NCBI GenBank assembly: GCA_963924555.1
Contig: OZ004586.1
Location: 1,364,001-1,428,000, forward strand
DNA from: Crambe crambe
Taxonomy: Eukaryota; Porifera; Demospongiae; Poecilosclerida; Crambeidae
Direction of reading: 5' to 3'
DNA length: 64,000 nucleotides
The notes under the pieces are model-generated. The model ran no database searches. It was given only the letters and a program-made list of their open reading frames with translations, and had not been told where the DNA came from. Position numbers and translations under genes: made by a program. Positions 12,022 through 33,800 of this stretch are shown here, in pieces (position 1 is the stretch's first letter; every line of letters starts with the position of its first letter).

Positions 12022-12791
12022 GACGATCAGATGACTGTTCTAGCTACGCTGTTAATTTCGGATGGTATGAGACTCGAGCGTTGCAAACGCTAGAGCTGCA
12101 CTGTACTGATGCGCATGCGCGCATGCAGCTTTAATAACGCCTACATAACTACTTCGTGTAACATATTCAATCGGCGAGCGAAACAGTTGGTGAAAGTCAT
12201 TTGTACTTTGACTTATTGGACTAAGCCTAAGATATTGCAGTGGTTGTGGCAGTGTGGCAGCTGCATACACACTGACAGGAGGCTGTATAATGCTTACCAC
12301 AAGCACTTAGAAAGCCATGCGCCTACAATCCACTTAGCGCCTCTATGACAAAATGCTGTAGAAAGCAATAAGCTCTAGCTATTTGTTCTAAGTGCTATGG
12401 GCACGTTTCATTTATGGGGTCAAAGGTCAAACGAACGTGCGCATGCGTATTAAGCTATGCCCGCTAGCTATGACGTACGTATATCGCTTCGCTCGCCAAT
12501 TACAGCGGAGCCACTACCACACATACACCAAGCAGCAGCCACACCCTCTTGGTGGGCGTCAGAGGGAGTTGGACACAGATCTCTTACCTGACTGGCAGCC
12601 CTTTTAATATTTATACGTTGCTCGCGGATGATAAAGAGTTAAGCAAGGCCACGCCCTCGGACACGGATTCAACGGGTTAATGTGCCGTTTCCAAGTATCT
12701 ATGATAATATCAACTGCTTGATAGATTGTTTTCTGACAAGAAGACCTGATCAAAGAGAACTTATTATTATCATGTGATAGCTACACAATTG
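12022..12791. other. Intergenic: 5' region of the helicase and 3' flank of the next minus-strand gene
   Basis: Contains two CGCATGCG-type palindromes (listed separately) and locally CpG-containing sequence (12030-12650). Only short unsupported ORFs occur (12052-12306, 12109-12348, 12392-12607), none with family features or good splice context. The left part probably holds the helicase promoter. Confidence 0.6.
12110..12121. promoter_or_regulatory. NRF1-like palindromic site upstream of the helicase
   Basis: TGCGCATGCGCG at about 90 bases upstream of the helicase ATG closely matches the animal NRF1 consensus (YGCGCAYGCGCR). A second near match, TGCGCATGCGTA, lies at about 12438-12449. Known of the factor: NRF1 drives TATA-less housekeeping promoters. 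Binding here is inference. Confidence 0.45.
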
Positions 12792-14344
12792 TTAGCTGCT
12801 GTCAGCCTTACTGCAACACTGTTTTTCTTTTTTCTGTGGGTGATTTTTCTTCTTCTGTATTACACAACAAGTAATACACCATCCAATGATGACAAAAATT
12901 AGATTGATGATTACGACAATCAATATGGCGGTTAGACTACCAACTGCAGCTTGGTGTGATAAAAGTTGCTCTGCATGTGACGAAATAAGATGGGAATTAT
13001 ACTATGCTATAGTGGCATGGCTGGCCTATAATAGCTAATTAGACACTGAGGCCTAGGAATTCAGTACGGGGGATGTAAAAACCTGAAGACCCTTAGGCTG
13101 TTTCTAGAACTGTAGATTCTATTGGTCTGTCTAATAACTTGTTTAGATTATAGCTAGCACCTTATTGTCATGGAATGATGCATGTCTTGTGCATGGTTTT
13201 GATCTTTAAGTGTGATGTCTAAGGTTTGACATTTTGATGTCTAAGTGTGTTACACTGACTGACCAATCAGATTGCTCAACTCTACTAATTATAAATTGAT
13301 GCCATAGTAATTGTAGGAAACAAACCAAGGCTTCTCTGCATACCTTAATTGCCATGGAGTAAACAACATGGTTTCAAATCAGTGGAACTAAAGTCTCACC
13401 TTGCCCCTTGATCATTCATGACTATAGCTAACTGCTAGCTATAACTTTCTCGATTCTTAACCAAATTTCTAATGCAAATTGACTTTAGCTAGATTGAACA
13501 GTTGCCATGCACTATTTATCTTACTTCTCACTAGTCCAATTCCTTCATTAGTTCGCAGACGAAGTTCCCCTGATGTGTATACTCTTCTGAATCCATGAGG
13601 ATCTTCAAAATGCACTCGAAGACGCCTAGAATCACCATTACCTCCGAAGGTGATGAAGGATTCAATCTGGAATGTGGAAATTAAAATAATACCTAGTTGG
13701 CTGATTATCCAGTGTTGCCAAGGAAAAGAAAATTATCTATGGATGTCTATGCATGGTATCCTTTTCTGTCTGTGAATTTTTTAAGAGCTAGAGCAACCTG
13801 GCAACACTGATGAATACGTTGCTTTACAGTTATTTTTAGTTGTTACAGCTTCAGCCATGTAGCTATAATGGATAGCATTAACCATAATTTTTAGGTATCA
13901 CTTCTGATGCTATAGCTAATGCCTATATTATAGGTAGAGTTTACTCCTACCAGCATAGCATACCATGCAGATACCAGTCTGTCTACTTGCCAGTTGCTAG
14001 ATACTATAGTCTGCCTATAACTAACTACAGCTAAACTCGCCACAAAACTTCCATCTGAGATATTATAATAATCATCATTGCAGGGCAATGTTACTCTAGT
14101 GCTGGAAGACTCCTCTAGATGAAGTTGAAGGGACTCTCCTCCAATACCGCAATATTCAGGCGGTTCACTCCTGTTGTTATTGATCAACATAGTTATTAAC
14201 TCATATCCTTCTGCTTCTAGCCTTGATGCCTGTAATATTGTTTATCCAATCAGCTATGGTTACAGTATAATGGCTAGCTATACTCTCACTCACCAGTGAA
14301 AGGCCAAGAAGAAGAAGTAGCATTTTAGGAACTGGCCCTCCCAT
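12792..14344 (-). CDS. Four-exon type I membrane protein with signal peptide, unknown family
   Basis: I do not recognise this gene. Exons on the minus strand: 14344-14294, 14229-13951, 13666-13525, 12970-12792, total 651 bases (216 residues plus stop). All junctions are GT-AG with consistent phases (0, 0, 1). The N-terminus is a signal peptide (MLLLLLGLSL at residues 8-17). An ectodomain of about 130 residues follows, with two cysteines and NIS sequons. Then come one transmembrane helix (AVGSLTAILIVVIINLIFVI, roughly residues 165-184), a cysteine cluster (CITCCV) and a short Lys-rich cytoplasmic tail ending KEKQCCSKADSS. The signal peptide, helix and tail all fall in frame only with this splicing, which supports the model. 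It could be a small receptor or adhesion protein. A decayed copy lies at 14880-15145. Confidence 0.65.
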
Positions 14345-14879
14345 TAGTACGTAGCTACTGCCTGAGTCAGAACAAGTTGTGTAACTATTATACCATTTGA
14401 TAGTAAAATTAATATTTATAGGAAAGACAAGGTTGTTAGTTGTTATGGTTTCTATATGGTTTCTATAGGTATTTATAATTTAATTTATTTATTAGATTCA
14501 GAGTTAATTTTGTATGTGATACCAGTTATTATTGCGCATGCTTGATGGAGGCTATGGAGCACATGTGCACACAATGGATATGCAAAGGGCTCCAAAACCC
14601 TCAGCAATCAATCCATGCCACACAATGGAAACAATAAAACTTTCCATCTGGGTACAGAGGGAATAACTTCTATTCTTTGGATCTAGCTACTCCATGCAAA
14701 ATCTGCTATGACGAAATTATGTCCTCAATGACCATTGCACACATGACCAGGGCGAGATTGAGAAGATTCTAACAGCTGCCATGGCTCTCCGAATATAGCA
14801 CCAATCTTGGGTTAGCAGGATCAACTCCACTCCATATTCAGTGGTACCTGCTTTGTGGTTGTGTAATGCACTTGTTGTA

Positions 14880-15145
14880 TCATTCTGTCTGCCTTGATGT
14901 CTATAATATTGTTGCATAGTAAGCCAATTAGCTATACAATTAGACTGGCTAGTCATGGCTACACCAGTTACAGTAGCCACATGCAGGGCTTTTATGCATT
15001 TCACTCACTATAGTGAAAGACCAAGAAGAAGTATATAGCATTTTAGGAGCTGTTAGTATTCTGTGCCCGAGTTCTAGCTCAGAATGTTTATGGTTTCTAG
15101 GTATTCTAGGTATTTATAATTTAGACTTGTCAACTTATACCAGTT
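14880..15145 (-). pseudogene. Degenerate partial copy of the small type I membrane protein gene
   Basis: Aligns by eye with about 14215-14545. The exon 2 acceptor region (CCTTGATGYCTRTAATATTG on the plus strand), the exon 1 segment around CCTAAAATGCT with its GTGAGTGA donor, and the upstream TAGGTATTTATAATTTA all recur. The Leu-rich signal-peptide core is broken (CTA TAT ACT TCT), the exon 2 body does not continue the homology, and exons 3-4 are absent. The rest of 14345-15542 shows no gene. Confidence 0.55.
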
Positions 15146-15542
15146 ATTATGCACACTTGATGGAGATGAGGGTTCCAAGAGGAGATTGGGAGAAGAATTC
15201 TGTTTCTGTGGCTACCACTCAGAAAGAGCTAACTGTCCATGTGGCCCAAGAATGGCCCCTATAGTCTCTGCTTGCATGTACGTATGATAGGCCTTGATTA
15301 AAGTGAGGACATTTCTCTAAAATATTATGAGGACAATCCCCCAATTAAGCCACTAATTACCCCACTCCATAGAATCTGAAGGGCACAGCTTTGGGAATCC
15401 TTTAATCAAATATACATGGCTGTCCAGGTTGACTGAGGACATAAACAGAACTATTTTAACATTATTTACCCTTCTGTCAGCTAAAAATTTACATCATACT
15501 TCGGGAATAAAATGTAATAATGTCAGAATGGGACACAATAGT

Positions 15543-17669
15543 TTAAAATATTTGGACACGATTATTCTCATTGTCACACACATACACCATTCCACTGTTA
15601 TCCACTGCTACACCATATGGGTACTTTAACTCTCCCGGTTGTACTCCCTCTTTACCAAATGATGTAATGAAGTCACCCTTGGAGGTAAAAACAGACACAC
15701 GATGAGTCCATAACTCACTGACATACACAATGTCATTTGTGTCGACAGCAACACCCCAAGGAACATTCAGTTCCCCTCTACCAACACCATGCTTCCCAAA
15801 TGCCCTACAAAACTGCCCCTCGGCTGTGAAGACTTGGATGCGATGGTTACCAGTATCAGCCAAATATACATTTCCAGCAGTATCACAGGCTATACCACAC
15901 AGGGAATGGAATTGTCCCTTGCCACTACCGCTCTTTCTAAACATGTGATAAAAACTGAAGTCAGAGTTCAGTACTTGAACACGTTCGTTCCCGTTTTCAG
16001 CAACATATACCTTGTTATTAGCAGCATTAAAGGCAATGCCTCTAGGATAGGAGAACTGAAGAGGTCCTTCACCTCGTGTACCAACTGCAGAGAGAAACTG
16101 GCCTTTTGCTGTGAACTTCTGTATACGATGATTGCCACAATCTGCCACAAGGATATTGCCTTCACCATCCACTGCCACTCCTTGAAGTGTGTAAAATTGT
16201 CCTTGACGAAAACCTTGTATGCCAAATGTAAGACGTTTCTCACCACTGGGACTAAAAATAGAAATACATTCCTTCTCTTCTTCTGAGATCACCATCTCCC
16301 CCCTCTGGTTGATTGCTATTCCCCATGGAAGATTCAGTTCTGGACCAGTAATACTTTTGATTGGAGTGCCAAGCTTCTCAACTGGCAGCTTTGCATGTAC
16401 AGCAAATGGACTCCCTCTGATGTGTGTGTCCTCAACTTTAATGCTTAGCTGGTGCTTCCCCTTGATGGTGGGCTGGTAGCTGATCTCATAAAGGTTCTGT
16501 CCTTTGTATTCGAAATTTCCTCTCTCGGTAGTACTTGTCATCTCAGACACCAGCTCACATTTCAACGAATCATCAAATGCAGTGCATGGTTTACCTTGTA
16601 TATCATTGACTCGTAAGATTGTGAGAGATTTTTCGTCAACCACTGCCACCTCCAAACCCCTACCTGTGGCCTGGCATTTTGATGGATCAGGTGACCCTAG
16701 TAAGAGTACTCGTCCATAGTTCTGACACTTTGCTATGATGTCTTGTGATACTGAAAACTGCATGTCAGCTTCTTCATTAGGCTTCAGTGTATCTGGTTGG
16801 AAAGGTGAAGTCAGTTCCTTCACTTGGTTCATTATGTTTGACTTCATCATCAGCACTTCTCCCTGACTGTCTGTCTTCAGGCTCTCCCTGACAAAGTCAA
16901 GACAACTGCTCAGCTGTGCCAGGATGGTCTCCATCCGGTCCCTCTGGACTGCAAGGTCTTTCAACTTTCTCTGAGTGATTTGATCTAACTGGCCAATTAG
17001 CTTGGTCTTCCTAACGTTGAGGGTTTCCTGGAGTCGTTCGAAAGTGTCATGTATGTCGGTTTCAATAGCTTCCCGTTGGTCGGATATCTCCCCACAATGC
17101 TTTTCCAACACTGCCAGTGCTTCCTTGACAGCCACCAGTTTCCCTTCCATCGGCTCAAGAGATGGTGCAACCTCTCCCTTGTACCTCTCAAATGCCTCGT
17201 CCAATAGATGGTGATCGTGATCATGATGCTTCCCCCCTTTAATCGCACACTTAAAACAGATCAGGTCCTCACACGTCTCGCAGTAAAGCTGTCGTTCTGT
17301 GCCTTTGTGTTCAAAGCAGTTGGCAATAATCTTCTTTGGAGGAATGCAGTGTGCCACGGCACTCTTCACCACCTCCTGACTGACTGCTGTATCTTTAGCC
17401 TTCTTGTGTTGCTCCAAGATCTCCAAGAGGTGGTTGACTTGAAATGCTGACTGGAGGCCTGTCACTCCATTGACTGGAATAGATGTTGCCTGACGACAGG
17501 TTGGGCAAGTTAGGGAGAGTTGTCCCTGCTGGTCTCTGACTACAAGCTTCACAAGGCAGTCCCTGCAGTAGATGTGGAAGCACTGGAGTAGTTTAGGGTC
17601 TTTATAGGTCTCAAGACAGATGGCACAATTGAGCTGTCCTTCAAGTTTCTTGATGATACTATCAGCCAT
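15543..17669 (-). CDS. Intronless TRIM-NHL protein (RING, B-box, coiled coil, filamin, six NHL repeats)
   Basis: A 708-residue putative E3 ubiquitin ligase or RNA-binding regulator of the TRIM2/3/71 (LIN-41/Brat) type. In order: a C3HC4 RING at about residues 16-60 (CAICLETYKDPKLLQCFHIY through CPTC); a B-box 2 at about 115-155 (CFEHKGTERQLYCETCEDLI then CFKC and a His-rich end); a coiled coil at about 165-280; a filamin/ABP280-type domain at about 325-430; and six NHL repeats from about 440 to the end (for example GVAVDGEGNILVADCGNHRI), closing a six-bladed propeller. The protein ends right after the last blade (NRVQIF), as is usual in the family. A single 2.1-kb exon contrasts with the multi-exon neighbours and suggests a retrogene or lineage expansion. 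The exact orthologue is uncertain. RING zinc ligands look complete, so ligase activity is plausible. Confidence 0.92.
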   Translation of the reverse strand: MADSIIKKLEGQLNCAICLETYKDPKLLQCFHIYCRDCLVKLVVRDQQGQLSLTCPTCRQATSIPVNGVTGLQSAFQVNHLLEILEQHKKAKDTAVSQEVVKSAVAHCIPPKKIIANCFEHKGTERQLYCETCEDLICFKCAIKGGKHHDHDHHLLDEAFERYKGEVAPSLEPMEGKLVAVKEALAVLEKHCGEISDQREAIETDIHDTFERLQETLNVRKTKLIGQLDQITQRKLKDLAVQRDRMETILAQLSSCLDFVRESLKTDSQGEVLMMKSNIMNQVKELTSPFQPDTLKPNEEADMQFSVSQDIIAKCQNYGRVLLLGSPDPSKCQATGRGLEVAVVDEKSLTILRVNDIQGKPCTAFDDSLKCELVSEMTSTTERGNFEYKGQNLYEISYQPTIKGKHQLSIKVEDTHIRGSPFAVHAKLPVEKLGTPIKSITGPELNLPWGIAINQRGEMVISEEEKECISIFSPSGEKRLTFGIQGFRQGQFYTLQGVAVDGEGNILVADCGNHRIQKFTAKGQFLSAVGTRGEGPLQFSYPRGIAFNAANNKVYVAENGNERVQVLNSDFSFYHMFRKSGSGKGQFHSLCGIACDTAGNVYLADTGNHRIQVFTAEGQFCRAFGKHGVGRGELNVPWGVAVDTNDIVYVSELWTHRVSVFTSKGDFITSFGKEGVQPGELKYPYGVAVDNSGMVYVCDNENNRVQIF

Positions 17670-18138
17670 GACTTTCTAGAATCATTAAACTTTTCAAGGG
17701 ACATTTCCTGCGATATCTAATTGACCTCATTGTATCATATATGGTATCTATTTATGGTATCCATGACAGTATCAATTCATTAGAGTCACTGTGTTAGCTA
17801 GCTACAATACCACAGCCATTTCAATAAATATTGGTTTAATTTTGATCTTCACCTCTGGAGAAAATATTGTGCTCTTCTTTTCTTATAGCTAGTTAGTGTA
17901 TGAACACAAGCAACACACCAATAACATGCATATAACAATAATATATACCTTTTTATCGCGCTCATACTCGTATATAAAGGTCAACAGGCATTACAGCTAA
18001 TGCAAATGTTAATTTATATAATCAGATCAATGTCAGCATTGAAAAATAAGATTAGTAGCTAAAATACTGTTGGTCTATGCAATACAATTATGACAACAGA
18101 ACTTGATTGGAAAGAAGTTCAGCTCCACCTGCTTATTC
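17670..18138. other. Intergenic between TRIM-NHL 5' end and prohibitin 3' end
   Basis: AT-rich sequence without coding signal. It should hold the TRIM-NHL promoter (near 17700-17900) and the prohibitin 3' untranslated region and poly(A) site. A TATATAAAGG string near 17971 is on the strand with no gene behind it. Confidence 0.5.
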
Positions 18139-19684
18139 TCACGTCGGTATATTCAACAGCAAATTCTGTCCACTTCCTGGTAAGTATGCCACGTTCCTTG
18201 ACATGGAGAGAGTGTTAGCGATGTCTTCAGCGGCTTCCAGCCGCCTGAGCTCGATCAGACCGTCACCAGCTGCTGTGAAAGCTGAAGAGAGGAGGGCAGC
18301 TGCTTCGGAGTCACCGGATGACGAAATGATAGCAGCTTGTTTGATTTGCTCTGCCTGGAGGGAATAATAGCTGGGAGTAAGGGCCTAGGGAAATATTTTT
18401 AATTTTGAGTGCTGTCGTACCTTTTCTACGACGAATCTAGCCCGTTCAGCATCTTGCTGAGCTGTAAATAGAGAAAGTAGTGTACATTTAAATCACTTCA
18501 AAGTCATAAATCATCAGGTAAAGGGTCACCACTTGGCAATGGCCACAGTACAGCCAGCCACACAATATTATCCAGGCTTACCAACTTGTTTCATTTCAAC
18601 TGCTTCCGTGAACTCCCTCCCGAAACTCAAATGAGTCTGAAATAAAAATAAAAATAACTGTCTATTCTTTTTAATGCACATCATCACTTACAATAGAGAT
18701 ATCGTCCAATATCAAGCCAAAGGATTGTGCTCTGTCAGTGAGGAGTTCATTCACACGCTGAGATACCACCTCCCTCTGCGTGATCAGCTCACTGGCATCA
18801 AATTCAGCCTAGAATATGAAGACATTTGTCACAAAAAAAAAGAAAGAAGCCATTTTAACATAAAACTGATAGATAAATGCAGGGATTTCAATTGAACCAA
18901 TAGTGCTATGATATACAGTGGAATCTCTGCATAATGGACATTCCGAATAAAGGAATTTCAGTGTCCCCAACTTGTCCATTATTCGGAGGTTCCATTGCAG
19001 AATATAATATAGTGCCACTTACCACAACAGCCTTGAGGACTTCAGTGGTGATTGATGGAAGGATCCTCTCATCATAGTCCACGCCGACATTGGCATAGAT
19101 ATGAGGAAGTTTCTCCTCCAATGGCCGAAACAGAATACGCAGTGTGATATCCACATTCTGCAGATCTACACAATAATGAACTCATAATATTGCCTCCACT
19201 CCTTAGGAAAAATTAATGCAGAGTGGGTAGGGGTGGAGCATTTTTAATAACCTGTTGCAAAGGTATTCAATATATTAAAATATTAGCCTGATTCTTCCTA
19301 GAGGAGTATGAATGGCCATGGTTTCACTGTCTGGTAAAGGGTCTCCACGGTTACATACATACCTTTGCTTCCTGTGATGACTGGAACTCTTCGTGGCTTG
19401 CTACGGATACTAAAAATGATTGGCTTCTGAACCCATGGGATGAGAAAATGGGTCCCCTCTCCGCTGACACTATCAAGCACCCCCCTAAACCTGTCAAATA
19501 TCACAGCTCTTTCCCCACCATCCACTACAAAAGAAATAAAATTCCCATTTTTTCAAGCGGACTCGATTTTTAACCCTGCTTTACCATTATAGAGTGTGGT
19601 GTTAATCACAGAGCCTGTGACAATAGCAGCTGCCCCTAGCTTGATGAAGTTATTCAGGATTCTCGGATTCAAGAAAGCAGCCAT
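18139..19684 (-). CDS. PHB1: Prohibitin 1, seven exons
   Basis: Inner-mitochondrial-membrane scaffold that forms rings with prohibitin 2 and supports mitochondrial quality control and cristae. Minus-strand exons: 19684-19585, 19524-19363, 19165-19023, 18808-18692, 18636-18582, 18461-18421, 18354-18139, all GT-AG with consistent phase. Diagnostic SPFH/PHB segments are present: [62 protein letters not shown], and in the C-terminal coiled coil [16 protein letters not shown]. The hydrophobic N-terminus ([18 protein letters not shown]) matches the membrane anchor. It ends LLLNIPT*, at the usual length (about 277 residues). It lies head to head with the BRO1-domain gene, 184 bases away, so the two probably share a promoter. 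PHB1 is preferred to PHB2 from the DRFRGV/KPIIF wording. Confidence 0.96.
18916..18997. repeat. Short inverted-repeat element (pogo/Tigger-like MITE) in prohibitin intron
   Basis: An 82-base element that starts CAGTGGAATCTC and ends GAGGTTCCATTG, near-perfect terminal inverted repeats, next to a TA on the left. The inside is also nearly palindromic (TAATGGACA ... TGTCCATTA). Related pieces lie at 30137-30278, 40715-40860, 48885-49045 and about 21095-21345. No transposase is encoded. Confidence 0.65.
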
Positions 19685-19868
19685 GATTGCCACGTGTACG
19701 TCGAATATTGACCTTTGAACCTAGACCAGTGGGCGGAAACCGGAAATCACATGCTTTCCGGCTCTAGAATTAAGTACGTGCTGTGCTGTGCTGTATTTTA
19801 CCATAGATATCCCTAGCCCTATTAATTTCTCAGTTTGTTGTGAAGTCCCAAAGAAGATTTCGTGAAAT
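19685..19868. promoter_or_regulatory. Bidirectional promoter between prohibitin and the BRO1-domain gene
   Basis: Only 184 bases separate the two divergent ATG codons (19684 minus, 19869 plus). No TATA box is obvious. A core promoter serving both genes is inferred from the spacing. Confidence 0.6.
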
Positions 19869-30606
<10,738 letters not shown>

Positions 30607-30820
30607 TTTTTCATAGAAGATTTGTTTTAACTACGCTGTTCAGTGTTCACGTCAGTGTTCACACATCCATAATTATAATACAGATTGCACTGGGCGGGGC
30701 TTCAGGGAGGGCACACAATGAGCATGCGTAGTGTGTACAAGGGTGTGGCTGTAGGTGAAACTTTTCTCGAGGCCAGGCGTGTAGCTAGCTATGTATTAAT
30801 GCAGCACAGGATACAGCAAA

Positions 30821-33800
30821 ATGGGTGCAGTGATAAAGAAAATCACAAAGCATCCGGCAGAAACTTTGCTCGAGAGTATCCCCCAAGAGAAGCTAGATAA
30901 GCCTCTGACACATCAAGAACTGGCTGTCATCTCTAAACATCTGTTGGACTGGCCAGCTAAGGCAGTTAGTGTTTTTGGATTGTCTCTAGGGGAGGTAGAG
31001 AACATTAGGGAGAATCACAAGAACAGTCTTGACAGTCAGAAGATGGAGATGATGATTTGGTGGGGAGATAACTGCGAAAGAGACAAGAACACTCTGAGGG
31101 AGTTAATCCTCCTGTCACGAGAACATGGATTGATGGATTTTATACAAGGAGCATGTGAAAGTCTAGGATACTTAAAGAGGAGTGATGGAGGTACGTTCCA
31201 ATTGGAAAACCCTCCCCCAGCCTTGCTTAACTGTTGATGTAATGATTTCCTCTAGGTCATAAGATTAGAAAGAGTGATTCAGGTGAGCACATAGGCCTAG
31301 CTAGATCTAGCTAAAAAGACCTGGGTAGAATTAGGCAACTTTGTCATACTTCAGTTCCCCATAACTAGCCTTTGAGGGTGTAGACAAAAGTTTATTTGCC
31401 CTTGATCCTATCAATTCTTATTTCAAAACAGCTCCCTGCTGGTATTCTGCCAGTGAAATTTTGAGCTGATATAGCAGGGATCAAGTGAATACAAATTATA
31501 GAACACAGATCAGAGAAGTCTAGAAACTTCTACCTGGGATATTTACATGACTTAGTAGTCTTTGATTAACTCTAGGTTCATCCTGGTGCTATTATCTTGG
31601 TGTAGCTCTTGTTTCCATGCTGTTGCTATGCATTTACATATACAACAGAGAGATCCGCATGACACTCTATAGACCATTCTCTCCTAAATTCCCTTACCCA
31701 CCAGAGAATTTTGTTGGTCGTGAGGATGACGTTAAAGAACTAATGGAACTGATAGATTTCTCTGATGATGAATCGGCTGATATCATCAGCATAGTGGGAT
31801 CACCTGGTATAGGAAAAACAGCATTGGCTGTTTATGTTGGCAATGAGATGATACTTAATCGTGTCGTAGTTCATTATGTCAATATGAAGGAGTTTCCCAA
31901 TGAACACTTAAAGCAGGAAATTGCTGAGAGAATACTTGGTAACTTAGAATCTGACAAACCCGCAAATATAACATTTGATAAGTTATTGAAATGGGCAGGG
32001 AATAGGTTTTGGTACAACTTAATCGTGCTGGATGATTGTGATAATTGTATCAATAGTCAAAGGGAAGAGTTCCAAGATGCCATTGATAAATTACTGTTTT
32101 TCTCTGATAACATCAAGATACTGACGACAAGCAGAGATATAATAGCGCACTCTGAAGATTATCACACTTACCAGCTGAAACCACTAAGTGAAGAATCAGC
32201 ATGTAAGTATCTGGACCTTAAGCTTCACTCACGTTTGAACGATACAGGAAGAAGAATGATTGCTAATTTGACAGGAGCAATGCCTCTCGCTCTCAAGATC
32301 GTTAGATCACTTTTAACTCTAAAGGTGGACCCACCCACCCCTGAGGAAATCATTACGAAACTCGAGAGTAATCCCATTCCTGAACTTAGTCCTCCTGAAC
32401 TAAAACGAGAATATCAGTTGAACTTTTCAATAGGGTTGTCGTATGATTTTCTTAGCATAAAATTACAAAAAATCGGCAGATATCTTGCTCATTTCCCCGG
32501 CTCTTTTGAAAAGAACACTGCTACTTTTATGCTGAAGGAGATATTCAATGAGACAAGTACCGATGAGAAATACTTGGCAAACTCCCTCAATGAGTTGGTA
32601 AAACACTCATTACTTGAGTTAGATGAGCTTACACAGCGCTATCACTTCCACAGACTCATCAAGGAGTTCTTTTTGCTCTACAGCAATCACGATGAATCAC
32701 GAGAATTTAACTTTAAATTTCAAGTGTATTACTCTCTGGTACTATCACTAGCGGCTTTTAATAATGAAAGAGCATCAGCATTAGATATAGAACGTCATAA
32801 CATACAACATTTTATGACTATCATTCAAGTATATCCAACAGATCGGCAGTTTTTTTATAACACGGCTCTCACTAGCTTTGGCTTCGCTTTGGAAAAAAAA
32901 ATACTGGGATCTCTCTTTTCCCCAAAGGAATTAATCGGACCAGTAAGAAAAGTCACCGACATCGTTCAGGGAATGTTAACTGAGGATTATAGAAATGAGA
33001 GTGATATTCGGAATCTGTTTTTGACTTTTGTTCAACTGCTTGATAGCTTGTCTTATCTGACTCAAACTTTAGAAGGGAGACGCAAAGCCCTCACTCAACT
33101 AATGGAGAGAGAGAATCTGGTTGAAGACTTGGAGAGCAGAAATATTCCAGGTATTGGTTCTCAATATAAAGAATTCTATATGTTGATTTTGCTATACAAG
33201 GAGTATCTTGATGATGATTTGAAGAAGACGTATCATGCACGCGTTCTGAGAAAAGTGTACGACCCAAATTTCTGTCGTTCAAGTGAATGCGATTTTGCTA
33301 CAATTGGAAAGGCTTACTATCAGTTGGAAATTTATCCAGAGTGCATCTACTTTTATGAAAGGGCACTACAAAACGATACACTTGCACAGAGTTTCGATGC
33401 AATTTCTGTGCTTTTGAACCTCAGAGATGCTTATACCAAGTCGCGGTCATACAACAGTTCTTTTACTGAAGCAATTGATGATCAATTGCTGGATCTTTTC
33501 CCTCTGATGATGAACCAAACTTTCTCAAAAGTTCATCACAATAGTGATATATACGAGTCTTATTATATGATTTTTCACGAAATGGAGGAATTCAATGCAT
33601 CGTTAGCTATCGGTGAAAAACTGATTGAATCATACAGTGCATTCAACTGGACTAAAGATAAATATGAAGCAGTGCTTCTTGCTCATCTTGTTGCAGAAGT
33701 GCTATTGAAGAGGAAGGAGTTTGAAAGAGCTGCTAGAATGGCAACTTCTGTCTTGAAGTTCTTTAATGACACTAAACAACAGCACTTTATGGCTAGTGAT

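Noticed and set aside
17969..17980. TATATAAAGG as a TATA box
   Set aside because: It faces the plus strand where no gene follows; both flanking genes are on the minus strand.
30607..30820. Possible PTP domain exon after the BRO1 gene
   Set aside because: Only 214 bases remain before receptor gene A, and no frame shows phosphatase motifs.
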